Positions 9,965 through 21,000 of a stretch of DNA of 64,000 nt are shown piece by piece. Location: positions 1,674,001 through 1,738,000 of the forward strand of contig NHZP01000001.1 in the NCBI GenBank assembly GCA_003313425.1, read 5' to 3'. The first letter of the stretch is position 1, and the number at the start of each line of letters is the position of its first letter. A model generated the notes under the pieces. The model was not told where the DNA came from. It did not search any database and was given only the letters and a program-made list of their open reading frames with translations. Made by a program: the position numbers and the translations under genes. The stretch comes from Pseudopyrenochaeta lycopersici (taxonomy: Eukaryota; Ascomycota; Dothideomycetes; Pleosporales; Pseudopyrenochaetaceae).

Positions 9965-10645
9965 CTAAGGTAAGTTTAAAAACTGACCTCTCCGTACCAC
10001 CACTTTATAACCCAGATCTTCTTCTCTGTATCGTGCCTCCACCAGTCGGTCATACTTTTCTTCCAACTCCATCAATCTCATAATGCTACCATCTTTGGAA
10101 TCGACTATGGATACGTTCTCCTCCCCGCAAGGCCAGTCGTGATCTTCCGAAGCCCCATGCCAATCTTCAAAAACGCCCTTCTCACAAAGGACAACATGGA
10201 ACTCCGTCGCATTAATGAAATCATCCATTTCTTCAGACCTCCCGCGAAACCAGAATTCGTTGGTGTTGTCGGCGACGAACCTAAGGCGCTTGATCATGGG
10301 TGCAACCGATTTGAATTTGCTCAAGTCCGCTTCTCCAACCGAAATCATGTCGAAGTCGAAGTTTAGCCAGATATACCGCCGTTCTGAATCCTTTAGCGCG
10401 CCATTGCAGATAGCTAGATCAGAAAAGGCGCGCTGATATAGTCTACCATTCCGGGCTTCTCGGCATGTCTGTAGCGGTGCTGGTACCGGCGTCGACGAAA
10501 ACAGAAAGGGACCGTGAAATTGGTAAGGCGTTGTGCTGCGCTTGTGTTGGAGCTGGACATCGACGACGCGAGGTTCAACTGTCATTTCCCATATTTGAGC
10601 ACGGAGCTCTGCAGGAAGGCGAGGAAACAGTTCGAATGTGGCCAT
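9965..10645 (-). CDS. 2EXR domain protein
   Basis: This intronless ORF encodes 226 residues. The N-terminus FELFPRLPAELRAQIWEMTVEPRVVDV, then TPVPAPLQTCREAR, is the 2EXR domain common in ascomycete proteins and often found near heterokaryon-incompatibility-type proteins; its biochemical role is unknown. The remainder has no domain I recognise, but includes a WLNFDFDMI strand that recurs in this family. No signal peptide or membrane segment is visible. A second 2EXR gene lies 757 bp away in the same orientation, which suggests an old tandem duplication, though the two proteins are now very different outside the N-terminal motif. The final residues run through a possible GTCAGT splice donor, so the true C-terminus might differ slightly. 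Confidence 0.75.
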   Translation of the reverse strand: MATFELFPRLPAELRAQIWEMTVEPRVVDVQLQHKRSTTPYQFHGPFLFSSTPVPAPLQTCREARNGRLYQRAFSDLAICNGALKDSERRYIWLNFDFDMISVGEADLSKFKSVAPMIKRLRFVADNTNEFWFRGRSEEMDDFINATEFHVVLCEKGVFEDWHGASEDHDWPCGEENVSIVDSKDGSIMRLMELEEKYDRLVEARYREEDLGYKVVVRRGQFLNLP

Positions 10646-11401
10646 GCTGTTGCGGAGGTACCAAGTTTTAGTGGTACTACCCTGAGTAGAGCGCTTTGTG
10701 ACAAAAGTTCAGATGAGCAGCGACAGCATGGAAAAATGTCAAGTGATCAATATGTACCTGCATATGAATTAGCGCGATTGCACAGCCCAGGGCTTAGATA
10801 AGATTTATCACCGGAATTATGCCTGAAGTGATATGTTGGCGACCGTCAGGCGGACAGCGCTTCTAGCCGTTCTCGTGCTACAGAGCCGAGGGTGTTGTTA
10901 CTCCCAAGCCTACCCAGCCCGGGATGGTCGCGAACTGCAACAAGTTCTATCTGTTCTAACTCTTCTTCTTGCTACCTAGGAGGCTGTTCACTTCTCTTGG
11001 AAGCACGTGAATTTGTTTGGTGTTGTACATTCCTGCGTCAGTTTAACCACACATGTAGGAAACATCAGCTTCGCCGACATAACAAAAGTATATGAAACTG
11101 TAGTAAAACCGATGACTCCATTCCTGTACAAAAGGAGCTGGTCATTTTTGAGCTTTAGGCCACAGTCCAAATTAGGTGTAGCCCTAGCTCCCAGAAAATA
11201 CGAGCTCCTTCGTGTCCTCGCTCGTTATAGTGTCGTCGTTACATACTTCGTTACATTTTTAAACTATTTTGAAGGGATTCGCTGATACTTGCAAAGTCCG
11301 TGGTGGCATCTCAGATGATGGTTGGATATCTTCGATAAATTTTCAACTACTGGTTGCTGGGGGCAAATATATTGAAGCCATCCAGCCAGCTCATGACGAA
11401 G
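10646..11401. other. intergenic between the two 2EXR genes
   Basis: This 756-bp stretch separates the two co-oriented 2EXR genes. It should hold the promoter of the first (start at 10645, minus strand) and the 3' end of the second. Only short non-coding-looking ORFs are present. Confidence 0.5.
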
Positions 11402-12322
11402 TTAATCGTAAGCCATTACAGAACTACAGGGTGAATCATCCTTTGTACTGTCATAAGCTTCTTCAGGGTTCAATCTCGCTGTCTCCAATGTAAACATCTT
11501 TAATGCCTCCTCCGTCAACCCATCTCCTGATTTTTCCACCAAGACCTTCTGCTCGTCCTGCTCCTCTTTCTTGGCCTCAGCTTTGCAATCTCCATGCCCG
11601 GAGGCATTCACAGTTGCGTACAGCTCCTCGATGTTCTGCCACATACGCTTAGTTATATCAACCTTCTCAAAGGCCTTTGTCGTGAAGATCTTCTCTGCTA
11701 GCCAAAACGCATCACAAATATCTTCGTTACCCACTTTCCACACTTCCACGTCCTCACATACACCCCGACCAATCTCTTCAATCATATGTTTGCTTGTTGT
11801 TAGCAACAATTCTCCTTGAAGGCTTTCACGAACCCCTCGGTCTGAAGAAATAACCCCCTGCCGAAATAATCCCCTTTCCACACAACTCTCACCCACAGCA
11901 ACAGTCTCCCCTTCAGGAAGCATAAACAGCCTAGCTAGCCGTTCTGGCTTGCTGCACACGATATGCAGATATTTAGTCGCAGGTAGTGCATCGCCGAGGA
12001 TTGCGTGAAGTTCTGTCCAAGTGATATTCAAGGAAGCTGATCTCGAGGGCGCGATTACAATCTCGAGAATCGTGTTGTCAGGGGAAATGTGTATGTCCTG
12101 CCAGTCATCTGCAGTCCAGATAGGGTATTTCTTCCACTCCCATTCTTGGACTGTGTCTCTCGATTCGCTAGTTACCGCGAGGCTAGCAGGTGGTGGGGAA
12201 ATGTATGTGACATTGTAATCATCTTCACAGAGGTGCACGGTGGTGGTTGAAGGCATGGCAAGATTGAAGATGAAGCGGCGGATTTCGGTGGGCAGACTTT
12301 GAAATGAGTGAAATGTGAACAT
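11402..12322 (-). CDS. 2EXR domain protein
   Basis: This intronless ORF encodes 306 residues. The N-terminus FHSFQSLPTEIRRFIFNLAM followed by an SLAVTSESRDTV segment fits the 2EXR motif (proline-turn, then a Cys/Ser-x-x-Arg helix). Residues about 240-270 are Lys/Glu-rich and likely disordered. There is no signal peptide or membrane helix. Function is unknown; 2EXR proteins are lineage-expanded in filamentous ascomycetes. It is the second such gene in the window, co-oriented with the one at 9965. The assignment rests on the short N-terminal motif only and is less secure than for the first copy. Confidence 0.7.
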   Translation of the reverse strand: MFTFHSFQSLPTEIRRFIFNLAMPSTTTVHLCEDDYNVTYISPPPASLAVTSESRDTVQEWEWKKYPIWTADDWQDIHISPDNTILEIVIAPSRSASLNITWTELHAILGDALPATKYLHIVCSKPERLARLFMLPEGETVAVGESCVERGLFRQGVISSDRGVRESLQGELLLTTSKHMIEEIGRGVCEDVEVWKVGNEDICDAFWLAEKIFTTKAFEKVDITKRMWQNIEELYATVNASGHGDCKAEAKKEEQDEQKVLVEKSGDGLTEEALKMFTLETARLNPEEAYDSTKDDSPCSSVMAYD

Positions 12323-12585
12323 TGTGGGGGTTTGGAGGCAAATTTGGAGTTTGTGTTGTATGCTGATGATTGTCAGTGAAAGGAAGTGTTGGTTGAAAAG
12401 GAAATTTCAAATGTGAAATGCACAGCAGTAAAATACGACGAATTTGCCATATTGATTATAGTGCCCCATGGTGCTACACTGCATTAGGAGGCATTGGATT
12501 GGCTACATTTGATGCATTTAGACATATTTAGTGCCGCCCAAATTTCGCAAAGTATCTAAGCCATCCAGGCTGTTGGAACGACCAT

Positions 12586-13710
12586 TCAGAGCTTGACACC
12601 TACGCCCAATCCTTTCAACCAATCTCCAATAACCTTTGCACTCTCCTCTGGCGCCTCCTCAACACCAAAATGCCCAATACCATTCCCAAGCCCGTGGTGC
12701 TGGATATCAACATTTCCATCAACCCAGTCTGTCCAAACTGCGGGGAACGTATATCGGCTGCCAATATAGTCATTGCTATATAGGAGCAGTAGTGGGCTCT
12801 TGATCTTCCTCCCATTCTTTTGATCCTGCTCCTGTTTCTCCAGGTCTATAGTAGCGCCCGCTTGGTAATCTTCGCAGGATGCTTTGAGGGTATGTGGTTG
12901 GTCAAAGAATTCGCCATAGACTCTGAGAGCGTCGTCAGATTTCAAACATGACAGGCCTTTAGTATTTTTGCCTGCCCAGCGAACTATCATTTCTTTGCAC
13001 CAGTTTGAGGGGCCGAATGCGGTGATCATGCGCGTTGCCAGGTCGACATTGGCAAGCAAGGGCCAGTGGAAATAGCCTGTTACTTCTTTCGCAGCAGTAA
13101 CGGGGGAAGCGTTACGTTGCCATTGAACTGATGTCGGAACCTACGGGGATCAGTACAGTGCTCTCTTTGCCGCATTCGCTTTGGAAACCATACAATATCG
13201 ATTAAGCATACTCCCAGAATATCAATCCCTTCAACGCCGGTAACAGCGAGACAATGCGAAACTCTTGCTCCACGGTCATGTCCGATAAGTATGATAGGAA
13301 TGTTTCCAGATGAAGAACCGCTAGATGTCCTTTTGACCTCAGTCTTTAGTGCAGCTAAAATCGCAGTACCGATGCTCAGCTTATCATTCTTCTCAATTGG
13401 CTCGCTCGCGCCGTAACCTGGCAGATCAGGAGCGAAAATCGGTGCATTGGGTGGTAGCAAGGGAATAAGATGGCGCCACCTGAGGTTCGATTAGCGTGCA
13501 TGTGAATGGGATTTGATGTGGATATCAGGAAGTGTACATGTACGCCGATTGAGGATATCCATGCACCAACACCAAGATGGGATTCTTCTCGGATGCAGAA
13601 CCCAAAGCACGACTGTAAGTAGCCACCTGCTCCTTGTTCACGACCATTTTCGATAAGCCGAGGCTACTGAACTTGTCATCTTGGATCTTGAGCGCGGAAG
13701 TAGACGCCAT
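12586..13710 (-). CDS. alpha/beta hydrolase, epoxide hydrolase / haloacetate dehalogenase type
   Basis: Minus-strand exons 13710-13538, 13479-13194 and 13140-12586 encode 337 residues; introns are 58 and 53 nt. The oxyanion-hole motif HGYPQ (residues about 50-54) is followed by DLPGYGASEP (76-85). The nucleophile elbow is GHDRG (124-128), so the nucleophile is Asp126, as in epoxide hydrolases and dehalogenases, not Ser as in esterases. The catalytic His is likely in NGIGHFGVEEAPEE near the C-terminus. The family opens epoxides or removes halides from small acids; the substrate here is unknown. There is no signal peptide, so it is probably cytosolic or peroxisomal. It stands alone, without pathway neighbours. 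Confidence 0.85.
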
Positions 13711-14137
13711 GCTGTGAGACTGTGTTATCTATTCGAGAAGTGATGTCAATATTGGGAAGTACAGTTATCAATGCTTTGCCTATAAGACCAAAAAACCCAC
13801 AACCCCGCAAATGTAGGTCTCATGTAGGTAGCAAGTCCACGGTGTACCCTGTATTTGTCATCACGCGATCACGTGAAGGGCCTGAAGGAAGTATTCGAGC
13901 ATGAATACTGATCATTGCTCTGCACGACGTAAGCTTAGCTAGGTGTGAGAGAGACGGAGAGGGACTGTGAGACAGATTATCGGATACATGATATATGTAT
14001 TGCTACCCGAATTGTTCTGGAACTTCCGGATCATCCGCAGGTAGTCCAAAACGTCTGCAAATCAACCCAGCGCCTATAGTTGAATCAGAACAACGCCATC
14101 GCTATGCAGACAAATATCGTAAGTCCCTGGAAATATG
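13711..14137. other. intergenic, promoter of the hydrolase and 3' end of SOF1
   Basis: This 427-bp gap lies between two minus-strand genes. No coding or RNA signal is evident in it. Confidence 0.5.
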
Positions 14138-15528
14138 CTACTGTTCTCTTGCCAGCACCATCTTCTCGCGCTCCGCCTTTCGCCTAACTTCGCCCTTCTT
14201 TGTATGCCTCCTCTCATTCTCTTCTTTCCTCTTGATCGCCTTGAGCTCCTCATTTTTAATCTCGCCAGCCTTCTTGATTGCCTTGGGAACATGCCTGTGT
14301 CTCCCAATACGCTTAATGTCAGGCATATGCTTGTACCGTTCCTTGAGCGCTTCGTCGTACTGCAGCTTCTGTCGCAGGGCAAACGACTTGACGCCCTGTC
14401 TTTCGGAGGCCTTTGCACGCCATAAACGTACGTTACCGTCGTCGGAGCCACTGAGCACATAGTTGTTGTCTGGACTCCACGCGACAGAGAAGACTCGCTG
14501 CATGCGCTTGGTGTGGTAAGTGTCGCGTGAGTGGCCTTTTGTTCTCTCCCACAACCGCACTGATCGATCGTACGAACCAGTGACGAGCTCTTCTCCGGTA
14601 GGACTGAATTCTACGCTCATTACAGCTGCAACATGGCCTTTCAGGACCTGCAAGGCGCGCTTCATATTCCGCATATCGAATATCTAGGACGCGTTAGTAA
14701 CATACTTGTAAATATATTACAGTCATTACTTACGTATGCGTTGTGATCCTCGTTAGCCACAGCGAAATTGTAAGCCTCCATGGGGTTCCAGGAGATACAA
14801 TTCGATGCGTAGTTAAGAACTGTGCGATGTAGAGGCGAGTTTGTGCGGACATCGTATAGAATGACAGCTCGATCTGTAGCGCAAGATGCCAGTATAGAAG
14901 TCTCGACTTGATTGAATGAAACATAGTTGATGGTATCGATAGCTGAGGGCCAAACCAAATTCTGGACTGGCGCTCCTGACGTGCGTGCGGTGTCATATAA
15001 GGATATCACACTTGAGGCTGCGGCGAACGAAGGTATCGACCGGTGGTGCGAGACAGATGTGAAGGCAGCGTTGCCATGCCAGGTAGCTTTCGGCGGTGAC
15101 TTGGAGGGTTGCGCATAGGGCTCGAACAATTGTATTTGGCGATCTGCTCCGCAGGTAATCAATTTCTTGTCCCGCGTCCAGCACATGCCTTTGACAAGGT
15201 TCTCGTGTGCTTGCGCCTGCCATTTCTCTTTTCTGCTTGTGAAATCCCATACCTTGACTACGCCGTCGCCACTGCCGCTGGCGAAATGGTCGAGGGAATT
15301 GGGGTCTTTGGCGAAGGCATAGACACCATCAACATGACCAGGCTCAAAGTCTCCAAGGAAGGGTTGCGCAAACATGCGCTCGACCTTTGTTGCATTGAGG
15401 GCGCGTGTGTACTCCCGGGCTCGTTCGAAAGGGTGAAGATTGGGGTCGAGATTGCGGGTGACTTTAGCGATACTTGAGCCAGGTGCCTGCGCCGACGATG
15501 CTGACCGGCTGAGCGCCTTTATCTTCAT
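14138..15528 (-). CDS. SOF1: WD40 ribosome-biogenesis protein SOF1 (DCAF13/WDSOF1)
   Basis: Exons 15528-14734 and 14683-14138 encode 446 residues; the 50-nt intron has GTAAGT, an ACTAACG branch site and CTAG, phase 0. The start MKIKALSRS is the usual Sof1 N-terminus, so the in-frame upstream ATG at 15624 was not used. WD repeats follow (for example GVVKVWDFTSRK, SYDRSVRLWERT, DGNVRLWRAK), then the conserved basic C-terminal Sof1 domain (LRQKLQYDEALKERYKHMPD, IKRIGRHRHVPK). The protein belongs to the small-subunit processome and acts in 18S pre-rRNA processing in the nucleolus. It diverges from eL27, with 243 bp between start codons. Confidence 0.95.
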
Positions 15529-15771
15529 GACGGGCGTTGTGAGCTTGACTGCTTGCGAAGTCCAGGCGTCGCGAACTTTTTGGCGGACCTTCAAGATTTC
15601 GGCGGCGAGGGAGGGGCCAACCAACCAGAGGCGGCGCTAGTCCTGTTAGCGCCACCAGCACGGCCAAAAGATCAAGCGAGTGCCGCGCACACGAAGGTTG
15701 GCGCATTTTGCTTTGACGACAACCTCGAACTCCACGACCAGAATCCATCACCAACCCGGACGACAGCCACA
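15529..15771. promoter_or_regulatory. shared divergent promoter of SOF1 and eL27
   Basis: Only 243 bp separate the start codons of a ribosome-biogenesis factor and a ribosomal protein on opposite strands, so both 5' UTRs and core promoters must fit here. I did not find a clear Homol-D, PAC or RRPE element by eye. Confidence 0.55.
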
Positions 15772-16441
15772 ATGAAGTTGTGAGTACCCCGAACTCCCCT
15801 TACTAATATTGCACGCATGCAAATGGAAGACTGGGAAGACTTTGGGCCTGCCAGAAGTTTTGCAAGACGTCAATTGCTGCTCCTGCCGAGACTGCCTCTA
15901 CATGCGATAGAATAGCTGCTGACATTTGTTTCCTACAGCCTCAAGGTCGGACGCGTTGTCGTACGTTGAACTCGCTCACGGATGCGCCCATCGCAGTCAC
16001 TTACAGTCCGCCTAGATTATCACCCGGGGTCGCTATGCCGGAAAGAAGTGCGTGATCATCTCGCCTCTCGACAACGGCACCAAGTCGCATCCCTTCCCCC
16101 ACGCTCTCGTCGCCGGTATCGAGACCTACCCCTCCAAGGTCACCCGCCGCATGTCGAAGAACAAGCAGGCCAAGAAGAGCAAGGTCAAGCCTTTCGTTAA
16201 GCAGGTCAACTGTATGTGGAAGTGACAAGTCGTTGGAAGATTAGCGCTGATTCTGGTAGACACTCACCTCATGCCCACCCGTTACACCATCGAGCTCGAG
16301 AACCTCAAGGGTGTCCTTACCGCCGACACATTCAAGGAGGTTTCGCAACGAGAGGAGGCCAAGAAGACGGTGAAGAAGGCGTTCGAGGAGCGATACCAGT
16401 CGGGCAAGAACAGGTGGTTCTTCACTCCCTTACAGTTCTAG
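15772..16441 (+). CDS. RPL27: 60S ribosomal protein eL27
   Basis: Four exons (15772-15779, 15939-15960, 16016-16211, 16260-16441) encode 135 residues, the usual eL27 length. The first coding exon is only 8 nt (ATGAAGTT) and the second 22 nt. Joined, they give MKFLKVGRVV, and the third exon continues with [15 protein letters not shown], the KOW-motif region. The C-terminus [23 protein letters not shown] is the family's conserved end. Introns are 159, 55 and 48 nt, with GTGAGT, GTACGT and GTATGT donors. The protein is a component of the large ribosomal subunit. Intron-rich 5' ends are typical of fungal ribosomal protein genes. It converges on the perilipin-like gene. Confidence 0.96.
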
Positions 16442-17196
16442 GCTTTCTTTCGGTCACGGCTGGGCGTAGATGGATTATGATTTGACACGCGTGGAGATCC
16501 TGCATGAGCATGTCGGTGGATATCATTGGGTGGACGGGACCTCAAAAGCGGCCTGCCACTCAGGCGTGTACTTCAGCTTGATAATCAAAGCATGAAAATC
16601 CGGCATCGGGGTCAAATTTCACGATGTTCATGATTCCTCAGCGTCATCTCGTAGTCATTGTTCTGATTTCTGTCACTTCATTGTTCTTCTCCCAAAGCAT
16701 CGCACTACCCCACTACCCACCACCGGCAATTCTTGTCTACTTTTCCAAACAGTTCATTTCCTTAGTTGCAACAGCTAACGAAATTGTATTGGCACTATGC
16801 AGTTTTTGACGAACATCATGTTTGGTCATTAGAGAGTCTATTCTTATACTAACGAAAAGAAAAAGCGCTCTTCGACACGTGTAGCAACGGAAACCCCATG
16901 CCGAGCAAGCCGAGCCGCCGAAGGAAAAAAAAATGAAAGGTATCTAGTCATACGAAAGAAACACCAAGCCCATCGTTACATTACCCATCACGGGTAGCAC
17001 CAAGTCCCCGAGCAATTGCCTCGTCCATCGAGTCTCTAGAGATATCAGAATCATCGCCGTCCTCAACGAAAGCACTTCGCGGCCGACTATCCGCGGTTGA
17101 ATGCACGCCGACATGCTCAACAATGATTGTCGGCGGCCTTGTCAATGGGTTTAACGGAGCTGCAGGCGGATCAAGTGTCGAACCAGATCGCGAAAC
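16442..17196. other. intergenic, convergent 3' ends
   Basis: This 755-bp gap lies between eL27 (+) and the perilipin-like gene (-). An A-run near 16925-16933 is present. No gene is evident. Confidence 0.5.
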
Positions 17197-18043
17197 CTAC
17201 TGCTTGATCTCCTCAACCTTCTTTCCTGTCTGCTGCTTGCCCTTGTTCCAGTATTCCAAGAAGACTGTGCATCCATCCTGGAGAATCTTCAACTCGGTGC
17301 TGACAAGCACAATGCCCTTTTTCACCAGTCCGTCTTGGCGTTTGGTCTTGCTGTACTCATCGTCCCAGGTTCCCTTGAGGTATGTCAACGGTGACAACGC
17401 GTACTCCTTCAGCTTAGGAGTCTCCTCCTTGACGATGGGAAGGTGTGTCTCGATCTTGGAGAGGGTGTTGTCGCCGAACTTGTCTGCATGGTCGATGTAG
17501 GGAGCAACGTAAGAGTACGGTGTCCTGAGGTATGGGTGGAACGGTGCAACGACGCTATTGTAGGTGTTGGTGGCGAAGGCGAGGATCTTGGAGCCGTTGG
17601 GATTTGACTTGAAGCCCTCTACCGAGTCGTGAACTACCGGGTAGGAATGGAGGTGCTATCAGTTGTGTTAGTTGGTTGACCTATATTACTTTGGCTAAGT
17701 ACGGGCTGATTGGACGGGCTTGAATCCCGCAATCGTGCGTCGCGGGATTGGGATGGGTTGTCACTGGCTAGGTTGATTGCAACTTCAATGGCTGTCGTAA
17801 CCCCGCAATTAGGGTCACGAAGCTGCTTGAAAGCCTCTTCTTGAGATGACCAGGAAAGTACTGTCCCAGAAGGCCTGGATGGAGTAGAAAGGAATGCGTA
17901 TCGCGGGGTAGACAGAAACAATGCGTGCAACGTACCGATAAGACCCTTGAGCTGGGCGTCTCGCCATTAGTCAACGGAGCTTCGTGGTTGTTCATATCGC
18001 CGTTTGTTTGAGGTTCCGTATCTTGTTCAGCGTGCGGTGTCAT
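17197..18043 (-). CDS. perilipin-like lipid droplet protein (Cap20/MPL1 type)
   Basis: Exons 18043-17936 and 17655-17197 encode 188 residues, close to Colletotrichum Cap20 in length. Splicing joins SSRVLS to HLHSYPVVHDSVEGFKSNPNGSK, the start of the conserved perilipin-like region; PYLRTPYSYVAPYIDHAD and TWDDEYSKTKRQDG are further family motifs. Fungal perilipins coat lipid droplets and influence lipolysis and appressorium turgor in plant and insect pathogens; that is known of relatives. The single intron is 280 nt, long for this window, and contains a GC-rich hairpin (17723-17749). The ATG at 18043 was chosen as the first one in an open exon with no coding character upstream; the next ATG (MNNHEAP) is possible. 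Confidence 0.85.
17723..17749. repeat. 8-bp inverted repeat in the perilipin intron
   Basis: AATCCCGC (17723-17730) and GCGGGATT (17742-17749) are perfect inverted repeats around an 11-nt loop. They could fold as a stable hairpin in the intron RNA. A second CCCGCAAT word occurs about 70 bp away, near 17803-17810. No function is claimed. Confidence 0.5.
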
Positions 18044-21000
18044 GAGCGAATGTTGTGGTTCAGAAACGCAGTGTTGTCTGGATGCGAGGGTGGTGTAAGT
18101 GGGATGATTTCGCAGTCGAAATCGCAAGAAAGGGAGTAACAGTAACGCAAGGAAAGAGTCTTCGTTCCCAACAGCTCACCTTATTATATGCAAGTGCCCC
18201 CGTTCTTGCGCAATGATGTCTTGTGTTTGGTCGAGCTTGCGCTTGCCCTGTGCTGAAAACGGATCAGGTTCGAGTGGTGAATGGCATGTGAAAGTCGCCT
18301 TATCGATAACAAAGTAAAATTCCTAAGCGAAAGCTGCGTTGCGAGAACGTCACTCTTCGCTATTGCGATGGGCAGATCAGATGGAAAACTGTGGAAAACT
18401 TCAAGATTAAACAATATGTCACAGTTAATCTGCAGCCTCAGCCCAGCTCACGTTGTCCCATGCGTGCCCCGCGTATCAATCTACACATTGCATATTCAGA
18501 AAGTTGCGACATTGGCGGAAGCGTTGACGCAGAGTGGTGCAAGGTGTGTGCTCTGGCATGTGAAAAGCCAGCGTTGGCCACTCAGGCTGCTCCGACGTCA
18601 CGATAAGGTCCGCTATTTGTGCCACGGCTCGCATCCCGTTTGGCGGCTTTTCCAACAAGGGCCCAATTAGCTTACATTCCGGACGCACGAAAGCGTTCGT
18701 ACTGGTGCGATTGCCTTGGAAGCGAGGATTACCGCGGACGCGGAGCCTTGTCTTGTTCATGGCCATGGGTGTGCTTAAGGTTGATGGGAGCGGAGATCCT
18801 AGGTTACCTCGTAAAGCACCTTTTTGGATACGACTTCGCTTTGTTCAGATAAAAGAGATTGCACACATTAGATGTTGATGCTTTGTACACCCTCATCAAG
18901 CATGCTGTGCTTGTATACCCTAACCATCATCCAGCATCAAATCTACAGTCCGCAAAATTACATCCTTCCGCCTCGGGTCGCCCCGGAAGCCATCCTCTGT
19001 ATTCAAAGCTTGATAAAGATTCGCTAGATGAGGGGGCATTGCGTGGGCGCGCCTGCTGGGAAGTGTCCGTAATTCCCTTGCACGATTTCGTTCAATTGGC
19101 CATATGCCCCCGCCAACTGCAGCTATAAAACGCGCTCTGTCATACGTGCCGTACATTTACAGCGTAGCGCGTTCAGGACGTTGCGTTACAGGGTACGTCA
19201 AGGGCAGCTGTTCAAACGTTGTTGAGAACATTCTAAGTCCAAGAAAGGAAACTTTGATATGACATGTGAAAGTGGAGCCCGCTACCCCCTTGTTTGTGCT
19301 GTGAAAATCGATCCGAAGCCGAAGTATGGCTATCCCGGCGCCCGCGCGATTCGTGATTCGTGCAGGCGATTAGGGAGCTTATTCATCTCGCCTGCCGAAA
19401 TAGGGCTCATTTTGTTGCGGCTGAAGGTCGCAAAATCGCGTTCTCCGGAGATTTCACAGTTTGTGGCGAGGCGAGGATGCAGCTACATTTATTAACAGTC
19501 AGAAGCTACCGAGCCTCATCATAGCCGCGGCATGGCGACAACTCTGGACCTCGTCAATTGGCATTCCAATAATAAGGCGGAATCTGCGGGAAGGATGCCC
19601 GGTAGAGAAGTAACGCCACTTTCACGAGACGAGCATTTTCACGTGCTTATGCAACTGTGGCTGATAGATTGGCTGTTAAGCGAAATCGATTGGCATTGGT
19701 GATCGGCGTGCTGTTGAGGTTAGTTTGACTACATGCGTTTTCGTGAACGGGGCTGCAAGCGAGCGCGATACGGCAGCCGTCCTTCCTAGTGTAGCGTAAT
19801 ACGTGTGTAAGTCTACATGGCCCTAAGGTATCGCATGATGGATTGCCGACACGACGTGTCCGACGACTGTCGAGATAGTTGAGACTGATACAATGGTGCC
19901 TCTGACGACCGAGTCCTTGGTTGTAACCACTCTCATACTATGTGAAGGCTCGAATATGCGCAGGACAGTATGCTACACACTTCATTTTGTACAATGAACA
20001 AAATGAAGACCCCATAAACCGTCGCGAGGAGCAGGAAGTCAGGTTTGGCGTCAGCCTCTCCCCTCATTCAGTGCCTGGCCGTTCTTGAATCATTGGACCC
20101 TTCTCTGATCTCAACGTCCCCACACCCGTTTCGTAACCCCAGCTCTTTGCTTCGCGCAGCTCTGCATGTTAGTTCGCATCCTAGTTGTAGAGCCCGCTCC
20201 GAGGACGGCTTGGTTCCCGTCTTTGTTATGTAACAAAGCGCTCCCGCTGCCCCGACCAATGTGGCGAGCAGGGCCTGGGCTTGGTTACCTTTGCCGACCG
20301 TCGGATGAAGTTTACCGCTGTGTTCGTAGGGAGCAGTGGAAATCGGGTCAGGCTTTCGGTAAGAAGGATACCGTCTCGTAGACCAGCTTATCGCATGTGT
20401 CGAGTCACTGTATCCTGACACATGGAGTGGTCAAACGTAGTTTTGATCCTGGACTTCAGGCGCAAGCCGCAATTACTCTCAGACCGCCTATGTCGTGACA
20501 ATAATCGGGTGTATATACAGCATAGAAGGCCTACAAGGTCATCTTTGCCAATGTAAATGCTTTCAATGACTGGTTTATTACACCATCACACAACAGCCAT
20601 ATGAATTTGATGATTTGTCACCGAAAAGTCTCCTCAGAAAGAGATGAATCATTAGCGAGAGGCCGAGCGCATGTTGGATATGTTCAGTATGCGTGGCAAT
20701 TGTTAGTCCAATCCCCAACATCTTCGGGAAACAACTTACGGCACAGCAATCTACTTGAGCTCTGGGACCCATGCTCCGGGACGCATGCCCCGGAACGCAT
20801 ATCTTGCGCAAATTTCTGAGCATCATTGAACAGCTGTCGGCTGGGGTGTTTGTTACTGACACAAGGGAGTTCCCGTGCATGTTACGAGGTAGCACATGAT
20901 ACGATAAAAGTGTGAATTACGTTCATATGAGTTATGGCGAAAATCAAGGGGTAGGCTGTATGATGCACAAAACATATTTGTCCAACGCGGTGACTTCAGG

